DNA of 55,000 nucleotides from Chrysomallon squamiferum (GCA_012295275.1 CM022669.1:670573-725572); one strand, 5' to 3'. Shown: positions 14,523-27,162, counted from the first letter of the stretch. The notes: a model not told the origin generated them from the letters alone. Made by a program: numbers and translations.

Positions 14523-14600
14523 TGTATTTATATATGTACTTACGTACATACGTTTGCATATATGTATATATCTGTGTATATTTATATGTATGTATTTTAC
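14459..14600. repeat. GTAT tetranucleotide array
   Basis: Near-perfect GTAT repeats, degenerate after 14530. Confidence 0.93.
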
Positions 14601-14887
14601 GAGTTCGTTTTTGGATTTTGTTGTTATAATTCTTTTTAATTATTATTAGTTTGTGTATGTGTGCGTGTGCGTGCGCGCACGAGCGTGCATATGTAAGTGT
14701 GTATGCTTATATATCTGCATGGAAGTAGTGTACATGTTAATGGTTGTGTCTAAGTTACTTTTACCTGTTTGTGTATATTTGACGATTTATTCACTAATAA
14801 CTGTATAATTATATAAAAAAAAATTTTTAAATGCTATTTGTAAAATAAGGTAAAAGACAATATTAGCCAACAACAACAAAATAAAGG

Positions 14888-14934
<47 letters not shown>
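14888..14934. repeat. Poly-A, 47 bp
   Basis: Pure A run in A-rich sequence. No retroelement body was recognised upstream. Confidence 0.95.
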
Positions 14935-14935
<1 letters not shown>

Positions 14936-15129
14936 ATATTCAAATAACAGCAAAAATAAATAATAATAATGAAATAAAGCGATGTTCAAGTAAGTACGAC
15001 ATTATTAACGTGGTAAACAAAGCAATAATTCAAAAACATGAAAACAATTCTAAAAAAAAGATTAAAAAGTAAAAAAAAAAAAAAAAGTTAAACAAAAAGA
15101 ACAAAGCTGTACTTACCAAAGGTGAAAAA

Positions 15130-15420
15130 ATAGCAGATTACACCTGCAAAACGTGATAAGAAATATTTCATCTGTGAGAATTCATTTCTCTGCGTGCTGC
15201 AACCAGCGGTCTTGTCCTTACCCACGTCTCAGACAAAGCCACGCCTATTAATCGATTAAGTCAGAGTGAGTCGCGCTGAACGGCCGGTTGCAATGATCGG
15301 CAGATGCGAGAAGCGAGCGATTGGTCGATTTGTTTCAGATAATGTAATCAGGTCAAATGTAATTTGCATCTTGATGCAACAAATGAAACTGTACAGATGT
15401 TACAAATAATTTTCGTTATC
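15130..15420. promoter_or_regulatory. Unique CpG-containing island with homeodomain-type palindrome
   Basis: TTAATCGATTAA (15248-15259) is a perfect palindrome of two TAAT-type half sites. It sits in GC-richer unique sequence (GCGCTGAACGGCCGGTTGC, GCGAGAAGCGAGCGATTGG). Regulatory role is inferred. Confidence 0.35.
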
Positions 15421-15478
15421 AATAACATTTCAGACAAGCTAACGTTTAGTCACAGCGGGAAGTTTGGTGACATTTGTG

Positions 15479-15528
15479 AGAAGAAGAAGAAGAAGAAGAA
15501 GAAGAAGAAGAAGAAGAAGAAGAAGAAA
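15479..15528. repeat. GAA trinucleotide run, 50 bp
   Basis: Pure AAG repeat. Long GAA/TTC tracts can form triplex DNA. Confidence 0.96.
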
Positions 15529-15635
15529 TGATAAACGAACAGATGATAGAAAGAAGAAATGAAGGAAAATAATCCGACGTAACCAAGAACGATTAAAATA
15601 TATAATTATCACGTGCAGTGACATACGCACAGAAA

Positions 15636-15697
15636 CACACATCCACAAACACACACACACAAACTCACACACAAACTCACACACAAACTCACACACG
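15636..15697. repeat. CA array with 12-bp ACACAAACTCAC units
   Basis: Three successive 12-bp units follow a CA run. Confidence 0.9.
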
Positions 15698-15971
15698 ATC
15701 ATTCTTTTGTGTTTTATTTTAAATTAACAAGGTACCTGTTTTTGAATCTATTTTCACCAATCTAACCAAGTTTCACACTGCTCCGCTGTAATACATCCAA
15801 ATATCTACTCTATGTTATCACTGACAATCGTTTTACGTCATCGCCAATAGTTATTACGTAACTGTTTTTTTTTTGTTTTTGACAATGTTTTACGTCTGTA
15901 AGATTTATCACGTAACTCTTTTTTTTTTTGTTCTCTGACGTCTCTGACTGTAAGATTTATCACAGGGTAAT

Positions 15972-16009
<38 letters not shown>

Positions 16010-16211
16010 TGCGTGTGTGTGGAAATTTGTTTTTAACTATTCGTCAGACATAAAGAGTTACTAAAATAGAATTCATATAATGAAAGGTTTTCAAAACTGT
16101 TTCCTTCTTTTTCTTAATTGTGATTACAATCAAAATGTTATAGTTTCAATATTTACCGAATTTAAACGTAGAAACTATATCATGTTTCACTTAAGAATAA
16201 AAATAAACAAA

Positions 16212-16254
<43 letters not shown>

Positions 16255-17100
16255 AAAAAGCTGAAAGTTAAAAAAAAGTTGATTTAGTGTTTATTTACAG
16301 GATATATTGGATTATTTAGTTGTTTACCTGACGATTTTTATTTACATTTCATACAGTAATCACGTTGAAGTATTTGTCACTGAGTGAAGACGTCTTTGAT
16401 GTTAATGAAATCGCTGTTTAATCACGTTGAAATAATCAGTTTTTGAAATCACATTATACACAACGCCAGGGAAGTCAGAATGTGGGAAAGACGAGGTCAG
16501 ATAAAAAAACAAAAACAACAAAGATCAGATACACAGGTGAGAAAACTATTTTCTCTTCCTTAGTTTGTCAAACTAGATGTACGAATACGTCTTTAAACAT
16601 GTTTGTAAATGGGTTTTTTTTTTATACGTTTGTAACATTTTATTTATAAAATGTATTTTTATATATGTTTGTAAATTTATCTTTATACAAGTTTGTTAAT
16701 GGATCTATATGAATTCATATTGATAATTATATTTTATCAGACACTACCAGACAAAAATAATGTTAAAGTAACGAGTTAACGATATGGCCACCCGGATCAC
16801 GTGACCCGGCATGCTTCTACCTGTCGGAGAAGAACAGGACTGACTGGTTAGTGACTTGCTATTTAAATTATTGATGTTTAAGACGTTATCTGATTTTTAT
16901 GTGTTTAATCACATTCTTATTTACCGCTGATGTCGTTTGATTATTTTTATAATTTATATATCAAACAAGATTTATTTAGTGTCAAAAGACATTTGCTTTA
17001 ACTGCATCGTAAAACAGCACTGGAATGAAATACACCAGTAGTAGTAGGTTCCTCGCGGTTTATTTATTTATATGTCGAACAATCTAGCTATGAAAATTAA
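15698..17100. other. AT-rich unique sequence with short microsatellites
   Basis: A CT/GT run lies at 15973-16020 and an AAAT run at 16203-16254. Two similar segments near 15838-15910 and 15890-15965 repeat a TTACGTC...GTAAGATTTATCAC pattern. A near-palindrome lies at 16792-16809. No gene seen. Confidence 0.5.
16792..16809. promoter_or_regulatory. 18-bp near-perfect palindrome around an E-box
   Basis: CCGG, one base, TCACGTGA, one base, CCGG: all positions pair except one. The TCACGTGA core is the CLEAR/USF-type E-box. Function is inferred. Confidence 0.4.
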
Positions 17101-17430
17101 AAATTCATCGACAACAACAACAGAGTGAAACAGGTTTGCGGTAACAGCGAAGTCGTGACTAACGTTTCCACGTGGCTAGCGTTGACCAGCAACATCTGCT
17201 CAAGGAATGTCGTCCGTTTTATTTAGCACCTGTGCTAATGCGACTGTAGGGGGTCGTAATATTCGCTTTGATGCCTAAACCGCTCAATCGAACTGGCTAA
17301 TGGCAATTTATTCCTCACGCCATATTGCACGGTTCAATCAAAAATAGCAGCAGAAATCAACAATGCGCATGCGCCAGTTTTGTTAGGCTACTGCAGCTTC
17401 AACCGGTATTACAAGTGAGTTTTAAATTTA
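17101..17430. promoter_or_regulatory. Unique CpG-containing island with NRF1-like palindrome
   Basis: GCGCATGCGC (17365-17374) within TGCGCATGCGCC is close to the NRF1 consensus. CCACGTGG lies at 17168-17175. Unlike the surroundings, the island is repeat-free and about balanced in base composition. Confidence 0.38.
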
Positions 17431-18180
17431 ACGCGGTGTGTCCGAAATAAATTAATAGCAACGTAAGAAAGTAAGCAAATATTTGACTGTCGTAGATTGA
17501 CATGACTCGCGGATATTTTCAGTTCTTTTTCCTTTTTTTTAATTTTTATTATTATTATTTTTTTTATATCACAAGTTATAAATCCTGATATTTGTTAACA
17601 AACGAAATAAATCCTGCCAAACAAAGTTAATCTTCCTGTTAGATTACATAAAGTACATTCACAATGAAGTTACATAAACCTATATATATCAACCCCACCC
17701 ACAAATACATTCATGCAAACATAGACACATAGACACCTAGTTCTATAAATATATATAACAACGATACAGTGTCAGTTGAAATATAGGCCTTAATAATAAA
17801 ATAAAATAAAATAAAATAAAATAAAATAAAATAAAATATATGATTTTTAACTAATACAACAGCTATGGCGGTGTTTAGCGTATTAAACCGATATAAAAAT
17901 ATTTGTTCATCAAATTATTTTTAAAATTAAATTCAGATGAAAATGACGTGACCAAAATACTGATTGCAATGCAAATGAAAAGTAGCTAATACGTTTACTT
18001 TGACTGCCATATTGTAATACAGGAACAGTTGTAAAACTAACAAAGCCGATACCCTGTACTGTAAATAAAAATCATTTACAAAATACTGAATTTGATCTGT
18101 GAAACTTCGACGAGCAATAAGAATGAAATAGAAGGTTAGTATTAAATAATATACATTTCGTTTATTTATTTACATAACGT
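17431..18180. other. AT-rich unique sequence with AAAAT run
   Basis: A pure AAAAT-type run spans about 17799-17836. An octamer-like ATGCAAAT lies near 17970. No gene seen. Confidence 0.5.
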
Positions 18181-18236
18181 GAGAGTTTTTAGTAAAGCAC
18201 TGGAAAATGGAGAATAAAATGTTTTATCTGCATAAT

Positions 18237-18300
18237 CTACGTCATTCACACATCAATTTTGTGACGTAGAAATCAAAACAGAAGCGTTGCTATTGGCAAC
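18237..18300. promoter_or_regulatory. Paired CRE half-sites plus RFX X-box
   Basis: CTACGTCA (18237-18244) and its exact reverse complement TGACGTAG (18262-18269) are followed by GTTGCTATTGGCAAC (18286-18300). The last fits the RFX X-box consensus at every constrained position. Motif matches are direct; regulatory function is inferred. Confidence 0.5.
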
Positions 18301-18435
18301 AGACAGTAATCATCGTTACTAAGAAGAAAATTAGTTTTTTAAGCTGAAATCGGAAACATAGATTTCAGCCATTTCCTCATTTCACCAAAACCATTTTAAT
18401 AACGAAAACGGTTTATTCTTGGTGTAGTTTTTTTT

Positions 18436-18619
18436 TTGGTTTGTTTGTTTGTTTGTTTGTTGTTGTTGTTGTTGTTGCTGTTGCTGATGTTATTGCTGTT
18501 ATTATTATTATTATTATCATCATCATCATACCTTTCCTTCATCATATTTTGTTGTTATTATTATTGCTGTTGTTGTTTATTTAATACACACACCCACACA
18601 CACACACAAACACACACAC

Positions 18620-18696
<77 letters not shown>
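18436..18696. repeat. GTTT/GTT/ATT, CA and GA microsatellite cluster
   Basis: GTTT and GTT/ATT repeats (18436-18580), a CA run (18590-18622) and a pure GA run (18624-18696). Confidence 0.95.
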
Positions 18697-18698
<2 letters not shown>

Positions 18699-18774
18699 AA
18701 AGTGTCTTCACTTATAATTATGCTTTCATACATATATTTAAGTTAATAGTGAGAGAAGATATTTCCGCTTAAAA

Positions 18775-19575
18775 CACCAACAATGTGTATTAATCCTAGT
18801 AAATATTGTACAATAAAACACTACAAGTGTGTGTTATTCTTAGTAAATGTTGTACAACAAAACACTAAAAGTATGTGTTATTCTTAGTAAATATTGTACA
18901 GAAAACACTACAAGTATGTTTTATTCTTAGCAAATATTGTACAATAAAACACTACAACTATGTTTTATTCTTAGTAAATATTGTACAATAAAACACTACA
19001 AGTATGTTTTATTCTTAGTAAATATTGTACAGAAAACACTGCAAGTGTGTATTATTCTTAGTAAATATTGTACAATAGAACACTACAAGTGTGTTTTATT
19101 CTTAGTAAATATTGTACAATAGAACACTATAAGTATGTATTATTCTTAGTAAATATTGTACAATAAAACACTTCAAGTATGTGTTATTCTTAGTAAATAT
19201 TGTACAACAAAACACTACAAGTGTGTATTATTCTTAGTAAATATTGTACAGAAAACACTTCAAGTATGTTTTATTCTTAGTAAATATTGTACAGAAAACA
19301 CTACAAGTGTGTATTATTCTTAGCAAATATTGTATAATAGAACACTACAAGTGTGTATTATTCTTAGCAAATATTGTACAGAAAACACTACAAGTATGTA
19401 TTATTCTTAGCAAATATTGTACAGAAAACACTACAAGTATGTTTCATTCTTACAAAATGTCGTACAATAAAACTCTAGTATAGTGAATTATTCTTAGTAA
19501 ACGTCGTACAATAAGACCCTGGTATAGTGTGTTATTCTTACTAAATGTCATACAATAAAACACTAGTATATTTCT
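18775..19575. repeat. 43-45-bp minisatellite, about 18 copies
   Basis: Each unit contains TTCTTAGTAAATATTGTACA and an AAAACACTACAAGTRTGT segment. Many copies carry the perfect palindrome TATTGTACAATA; others end TGTACAGAAAAC and are shorter. The last three copies are divergent. Confidence 0.94.
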
Positions 19576-19880
19576 TACCCCGTCTCACAACGAGGCTGAC
19601 TGAGAGAATAGCTTTTTGGCATTTGACATGTGAGTCGCGTGCAAGGCGTAAAGTTAAACTGTAGACGTTTACAAAGTGTAATTTAAGTATCACGTTTCAA
19701 AAAGCTAATAACTCTTGCCGCGGAATTCAGCTCCGCGTTATATTACAGTGTATTTTCCCTAACCCCGGTTTGGGTTTCATATTTTATTACGGAATTTTTT
19801 TAAATTGTTTTTTTTTTGTTGTTGTTGGTTAAAATGATATTTATTTAGCAAAGTTAACTGTATTTATATTTCTGTATTGA
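19576..19880. other. Unique sequence with CpG, no gene seen
   Basis: Includes TGCCGCGGAATTCAGCTCCGCG, in which CGCGGA and TCCGCG form a short inverted repeat (about 19719-19736). No open frame. Confidence 0.45.
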
Positions 19881-19889
19881 ATAATAACA

Positions 19890-19890
19890 C

Positions 19891-19947
<57 letters not shown>

Positions 19948-20225
19948 TTTTGAGGCTTCTTTGATCGAGGAGAGACGATTTCTGAAACGAACAGATGTGA
20001 CAACTAATTTCGACATTATAATATAAATAAATAAATAAATAAAAGTAAATAACAAATAAATAAATATACAGCAAACAAACAAACAAATAAACAAACAAAT
20101 AAATAAATAAATAATACATTTCTCTATTACTAAAATATAATAAACGGGAACTAACAATATATTAAAAAGTGAATGCCAGTTATAAATGTGAAGAAGTTTT
20201 ATGTTTATTAAATAATAATAATAAC

Positions 20226-20290
<65 letters not shown>
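19890..20290. repeat. Two ATA arrays flanking an AAAT/AAAC block
   Basis: ATA runs at 19891-19947 and 20213-20286 with AAAT/AAAC repeats at 20025-20115. The open frames across them are repeat artefacts. Confidence 0.94.
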
Positions 20291-20502
20291 TACATATCTA
20301 AATGTCTATCACTAGTATTAACGGAGAAAATACTCAGTTATTGTTGAGTTAATGGAAGAGTTTGCAGCGTCAAACAACATGAACACGAAAGTGCGCGTAC
20401 TAGACTGACAGATGCAGTTGTTCTGTTTGTACCACGTCTGCACAACTTCCTGAAGAAAAACGTACCAACGATGCTAATAATATTGATAAATGTTGGCAAA
20501 AT

Positions 20503-20505
<3 letters not shown>
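20291..20505. other. Unique sequence, no gene seen
   Basis: Short CpG-containing patch (GTGCGCGTAC) without an open frame. Confidence 0.45.
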
Positions 20506-20560
<55 letters not shown>

Positions 20561-20600
20561 TAGTAGTAGTAGTAGTAGTATTAGTATTAGTATTAGTATT
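20506..20600. repeat. ATA / ATT / AGT compound trinucleotide array
   Basis: ATA passes into its complement ATT, then AGT, then ATTAGT. The first two parts form a self-complementary pair. Confidence 0.94.
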
Positions 20601-21081
20601 ATCTATCAGTTATAACAGTGACAAATATGAATATGAATTTGTTGATTATAATAACAGCAACAACAAATGTATAAATACAGACAGACTTTAACATTATGAC
20701 GCAATAAACGATCTACGTCATAAGACAGCGATATGCAGTAATATTAGTTTGGATGTACTGTCTTCATAATTACAGTAGGTGAGTTTTGTTAACAACGACA
20801 ACAACACCAACAACAAAAAAGAGGAAGAACAAGAAGAAAACAGACTATTAAAATCACAAGATAGATACTGTAATTCTCTAATAACTTTAGCTGAACGCCT
20901 GACAGAACTGATAAAAATGTATGCCCGATAGTTATGTAAATGCTGGTGTACTTTGTAATCTCGTTGTCATACAGGACACTGACATCAAAATGGCAGCTCT
21001 AGGATCGGCCGTAAAGACTGCCACAAGTTCTTTACACAGAAACATCTTTGATAAACAGAGAAAAATCACATTAAATAAAAT

Positions 21082-21085
<4 letters not shown>
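20601..21085. promoter_or_regulatory. Unique sequence with TCF-like and CRE-like sites
   Basis: CTACGTCAT (20712-20720) resembles a CRE and ACATCTTTGATAA (about 21042) a TCF/LEF site. The 20990-21060 stretch is GC-richer. Open frames over it are short and unrecognised. Confidence 0.28.
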
Positions 21086-21127
<42 letters not shown>

Positions 21128-21237
21128 TCACATACACACACATACACACTTATATATTATTTATTTATTTATTTAATTTATTATTATTATTACTACTACT
21201 ACTGCTATTATTATTATTATTATTATTATTATTGCTG
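21086..21237. repeat. TA run and TTTA/ATT/CTA block
   Basis: Pure TA 21086-21124, then TTTA, ATT and ACT repeats to 21237. Confidence 0.93.
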
Positions 21238-21658
21238 ATATCATTAATATCTAAACATATATCTCCCTTTATATATGCATATTTAATATATTTTGTAATA
21301 TAATAAACATATTTTATAGGTAAGTAAATCATTTTATTTTATTATATATGCTTGTGAGTGTTTCTTTGCCTATAAAATAGAAAAAATAGTATTTAAATTG
21401 ATAAATACGAATTTAAATATTTCCAACGATGATATAGCGGCTAGTTATCATAAACATATATATATATTATTCACACTGATAAAATGATTTTATCAATATG
21501 TTTAAAAAACACTCAGTCCATAAAAGAAACTTAAATTTATTCCGAAAATCTTGTTTTGTTCTAACGAATGTTTAATGTTTTTGCTAACCAGAAAGAATTT
21601 TTCCTTATTTAGCATAAATAATTTTAATATTAAGACATAAAGAAAAATATATTTGATA

Positions 21659-21660
<2 letters not shown>

Positions 21661-21723
<63 letters not shown>

Positions 21724-21738
21724 ATAATAATAATAATA

Positions 21739-21783
<45 letters not shown>
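21661..21783. repeat. CTA array followed by self-complementary AAT/ATT
   Basis: About 20 CTA units (21661-21723), then AAT repeats that meet ATT repeats near 21740. The AAT/ATT junction is an inverted repeat. Confidence 0.95.
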
Positions 21784-22166
21784 TAATGATAGTAGTCTGA
21801 ACATACTCTTATCTCTACATAATAATGATATCTAAATTATAAAAATATTTTTATTTTTTATTTTTAACTAATGCCTATGACGATGAAACATCATCTAAAC
21901 TTCAAATTATCGAAATAATTGTTGGTCCTGAGAAATAATTTTTTTAAACTGATGTTGCTTTTAATTCTTCCTCTTCTTCGTTTTACAGAATTAATAATTC
22001 AATAATTTTCCACTTAAAAACAAACGAATTTTTATTAAGAAGGTCACTGCATTTTCATTCCATATGGTCGATTGTTTTATTTAAAAAAATAATTAGTTGT
22101 TAAAAACATTTTTTTTTTCCTACTAATTACTGGTAATTTAAATCGTAGAAATAACGAATAAACAAA

Positions 22167-22237
<71 letters not shown>

Positions 22238-23134
22238 ACGTTAATTATCAAACAAAATATTTTAAACAAATTAATTTTGTCCCTTTTTAATGAATATAAT
22301 AACCAACATTGTTAAAATATCTAATTAATGATAACGTTTTAACGAAATTTCCGATATATGAAGACTTTGATATTATCGTTTCTGAGAGCAAATTCTTTAA
22401 TTAACTAATATTTAAATAGTGATAGAAACAAAGAGACTTTATCTTCTCATTTCTGCATGTGAAGATCCATTTCTATAAATTTATTAGAAATAAAAATAGT
22501 ATGACTATTTAATTTAACTATCTAGTAGTATACTTTCGCATTATTTCTGAATGAGAAATGAGTAATTTACCTAAATTTTTTATTTAAGAAATTATTTTAT
22601 CTATTTCATTTATTTTTTACGTATTTTAAGCATAACATTTTAAACTATTTGTGTGTTAATCAGTTATCAAAGATATAATTATGAAATAGTTCAAATAATC
22701 AGGATGAAGTAGGACATAAAATAAACTTCCATATTCTTTATCTGCTTCCAGCTGCAGTTACGCATGTTTAGATAGATTAAAACAATTTATTTATGAACAA
22801 ATTTTAAAAGAAAATTTTCAACTTAAGAAACACAAACGTAAAAGTTTTAGTTTTAGTTAAAATACAAACTGAATACAAAATAAGTAAGAAAGAATTTTTT
22901 TTTTTTATATCCAAGTTTTTCTTTATTTTTTAAAAGATTAAGAAAATTTAACAAGAAAATTAGTAAAAGAAAAAAAAAAAAGAAAAAAGGATAAAAGTGA
23001 CTTTTTAAAAGAGAAAAAAAAAAATAATAATTAAATAAGCAAACAAAAAAATATAAAAACAAAGAACAAGTTTTTTAATGTTTGAAAATTGATAAAAGAA
23101 CAAGAAAAATAACGAACTAATTAGAATTAAAAAC
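21784..23134. other. Very AT-rich sequence with AAAT array, no gene
   Basis: A near-perfect AAAT array spans 22160-22238. The remainder has many short A and T runs and no supportable open frame. Confidence 0.6.
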
Positions 23135-24650
23135 AAATTATATTTAATTAAAAATAACACGTGATTGTGTTTTATATGAATAAATGTAACAAATGATTTT
23201 GTTTTATTTAATTAAATATCAAAGATTTTCATATAAATTATAGCACAAGTTCTTGTAACGTTGTAATTTAATAAGCATCACATATAATTTTCTTATACTT
23301 AAACAACATTAACACGTTTTAGTTACATTTAAATAACCATAATACACAACTGTATTATATTTAAATAATTATAACACGTGCTTGTGTTTTATATGAATAA
23401 ATGTAATAAATGATTTTGTTTTATTTAAATAATACATGACTGTGTTATGTTTAAATAGCTATATCACAACTAATGTTATATTTTATATATGATTTTGTAA
23501 TACATAAATAAATATGTTACCTTTGTTATATTTAAACAATCATAATACCTGATTTTCTTGTATGTAAATAACTACAATATAATTTTATTATATATAAATA
23601 AATACATCATCTTGTTATATTTAAATAAATACAATACAGGAATTTGTTATATTTATATAAATATAATACACGATATTTCTATTTGAATAAATACGACATG
23701 ATATTTTTATGTTTAAATAAATAAAATAGACGATTTTATTACGTTTAAATAAATATAGAACCCAATTTTATTACGTTTAAATAAATATAGAACCCGATTT
23801 TATTACGTTTAAATAAATATAGAACGCGATTTTATTATGTTTAAATAAATATATAACACAAATTTGTTATGTTTAAATAAATATATAACACAAATTTGTT
23901 ATATTTAAATAAATATATAACACGAATTTGTTATTTTTAAAGAAATATATAACACAAATTTGTTATTTTTAAATAAATATATAACACGAATTTGTTATTT
24001 TTAAATAAATATATAACACGAATTTGTTATTTTTAAATAAATATATAACAGATGATTTTGTAATATTTGAATAATTATAATACACTCTTTTGTTACAGCT
24101 AAATAACTATAACGTATAAAATACCTATATTTAAATAACTATAATACGTGATTTTGTGATATTTAAGTAATTATAATACGTGACTTTGTCATGTTTAAAT
24201 AATTATATTTTTTTAATTTGTTATGTTTTAATAACTAACATACGATTTTGTTATTTGCAGATAACTCTAGTACATTGTTTGGTTATATTTAAATAATTAT
24301 AACACATGATTTCTTATATTTAAATAATTATAATGTGATTTTCTTATATTTAAATAATAATAACAAGATTTTATTATATTTAAATAATTATAACATGATT
24401 TTATTATATTTAAATAATTATAACATGATTTTATTATATTTAAATAATTATAACATGATTTTCTAATATTAAAATAATTATAACATGATTTTATTATATT
24501 TAAATAATTATAATAATTTTGTTATATTTAAATAATTATAACATGATTTTCTTATACTTAAGTAATTATAACATGATTTTTGTTATATTTAAGTAATTAT
24601 AATGATTTTGTTATAAATAAGTAATTATAAGATGAATCTGGTATATTTCT
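23135..24650. repeat. 30-32-bp AT-rich minisatellite, about 45-50 copies over 1.5 kb
   Basis: The core is TATTTAAATAAWTATAACA followed by a GATTTTRTTA-type segment. The palindrome ATTTAAAT recurs in most units. Copies at 23860-24050 are nearly identical 32-mers and those at 24340-24500 nearly identical 30-mers. The ends are degenerate. Confidence 0.93.
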
Positions 24651-25080
24651 GATAATTGTTTATTTATTTATTGATGTTAATGGCGACGTTATGTTATTTA
24701 TTTAGTAAAAGCTGTGATTATTATTGCTGCTTTTGGATTTATTATTATAAATATAATTACTACTGTCATCGTAATCACCATTTATTTTGATGATGTCGTT
24801 GTTGTTGTTGTTGTTGTATTGTCGTTACTAATAAAAACAAAAATATCTTAAACATAAACGAAAAAAAAAATATAAACGAAAGTCAAAGTTCAAAGAGACG
24901 TATATAAATACCACATTCCAGAAAAAAAAAAAAAAAAAGAGAGGAAAAAAAGAAATATGCTCCGTAAAATATTCCACTTAAAAGTATTTTCTTCTGAAAT
25001 ATATGTCATCTTTTAACACACAGAAACACACAGAAACATGCATATAAACATATGTAGTTGCATATACAAACGTACATACG
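24651..25080. other. AT-rich sequence with GTT run and A run, no gene
   Basis: GTT repeats at 24795-24817 and an A run at 24922-24938. Nothing else identified. Confidence 0.55.
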
Positions 25081-25163
25081 TACATACGTGAATGCATGTC
25101 TGTGTGTATATATATGTAAGTATCTGTTATGTATGAATGTATATAATGAATGAATGTTTATAT

Positions 25164-25197
<34 letters not shown>

Positions 25198-25257
25198 GCA
25201 TTATGTATGTATGTATATAAATGTGTATGTATGTATGTATATATATATATATATATG

Positions 25258-25318
<61 letters not shown>

Positions 25319-25320
25319 GT
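25081..25320. repeat. GTAT, CA and TA microsatellite cluster
   Basis: Short GTAT repeats, a CA run (25164-25186) and a pure TA run (about 25270-25314). Confidence 0.93.
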
Positions 25321-26085
25321 ATATGTTGATACATACATATGTGGACATATACAAACAAACACAACACTGTTATAAAGACATAACTATTATTATTCTGTGT
25401 TAATATTAAGAGTTTTGTCAGATAATTTTTCAATAGCTGATTGTTAATCATTCATTGCTGAACTTGTACAAATTTTAAAACAGGATATAAAGAAAGAATA
25501 AGAAAAGAAAATGAGAAAGAGGAGAACAAAATTAAATATGAAATGAAATAAAGTGAAAGAAATGTAGTAATTACATTTCTTACACTCAACGAACTGAAAG
25601 AAACAACTAAAATAAAAACAACTTCAAATACGTTTACAGTCGGAAACGATTTATGCAAACACGTGTATAATTACACAAACTGAACACAGAGGATTTCAAG
25701 ATAAATGTTCATGACAGTTGCTAAGGAATAATTTCTCTAAACGTTTTCTTACAGTAATACATGGTTATATATAGTACATACTTGTGTTTCTATGTGTGTG
25801 TATGTGTTTGTGTGTGTATATCTGTGTGTGTGTGTCTGAGTGTGTGTGTCTGTGTGTATGTGTACGTGTGTGAGTGTGTGTGTGTGTGTTATTATTATTT
25901 TTTAAATAAATTTGAACACAAACACTGATAATATTCCTGATGTGTGATGTACTTTGATGACAGAATAAATATATGTTTGTATGTTTGTGTGTCTCAGAGA
26001 GAGAGAGTAAAATAACACAAAGAAGATAGAAAGGGTATCATACATACATACACATGCAAACATAAAAAATATACCTGTAAGGTAA
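25321..26085. other. Unique sequence with a TG array, no gene seen
   Basis: A degenerate TG array spans about 25790-25890. Open frames nearby are low-complexity and unrecognised. Confidence 0.5.
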
Positions 26086-26360
26086 ACTGACTTACCTGAA
26101 GAGATCAAAAGATCGGATAATTTCCACCAACGCACCATTTCAGGCTGGACTGTCTACGGCTGTCACGGCGTCATGAGGCAAACGTTGATGATGTATCCAA
26201 GTTTTAAGATATATACGCGGATGCCCAGGGCAGACATTCCATGTCACCAGTGATTGATGTCAGAGTGGAAACATATCGAATATTATCGTCGAAGTGAAAA
26301 CAGATAGCATCAAAAATTACCTGATAGTAGCCGAGTCGTTAGAACATGACCTAGAGCTGA
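26086..26360. promoter_or_regulatory. Unique CpG-containing island
   Basis: Repeat-free sequence with several CpG (GTCTACGGCTGTCACGGCGTC). No open frame recognised; a conserved regulatory element is one possibility. Confidence 0.28.
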
Positions 26361-26417
26361 GACACAGAGAGAAAAAACAACTGAGTGTTTGATAGACAGT
26401 CAGAAGATTAGTTTTGT

Positions 26418-26715
<298 letters not shown>

Positions 26716-26718
26716 GAG

Positions 26719-27020
26719 GAGGTAAGGATTGAGAGACGAGTGTTGCCGCAGTGGGCGGAGGACGAAGGAGCAGTTTGAACGGTTTGGCCGCGAGCCGAGG
26801 AAACAGACGCGGCTGAAAGAAGCTTTAGAAAACCAGCCAAGCACACCGCGAATAATAACACAACGTTTTATGAGGCCGTTTTGGCCTGCGTGCATTTACG
26901 GGTTCCCCAAAACGACGTCGTTTACCCCAGTGCGGCTGTTTGGCGGCGCACGTTTACGACTGTCGTGTCTATTGACATGTCGGGCGCGGGGCTGCGTCTC
27001 AGCAGGGCGTAGCTATTATT
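26719..27020. other. CpG-rich island, unidentified open frame
   Basis: This is the most CpG-dense stretch of the left half (GGCCGCGAGCCGAGG, GACGCGGCTG, GGCGGCGCACG, GGGCGCGGGGC). A plus-strand frame at 26729-27151 starts charged (MRDECCRSGRRTKEQF) and then becomes repeat-like. No domain is recognised. It may be an unmethylated promoter or a lineage-specific exon. Confidence 0.3.
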
Positions 27021-27162
27021 TTTCAATTTTCAAAAGTTTTTATTTCCATGTTTTCACATTTACAAGTTATAATGTATTTTTCAGCATAAAGTGTCAAGAG
27101 AGCACAAAGAATGGAAGAAAAGAAATCACAAAGTGGAAGACTTGCTTCTGACAACCAAAAAA

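Noticed and set aside
19841-20295. Minus-strand frames of 92 and 143 codons with poly-Tyr and poly-Ile
   Set aside because: Translation of ATA and AAAT repeats.
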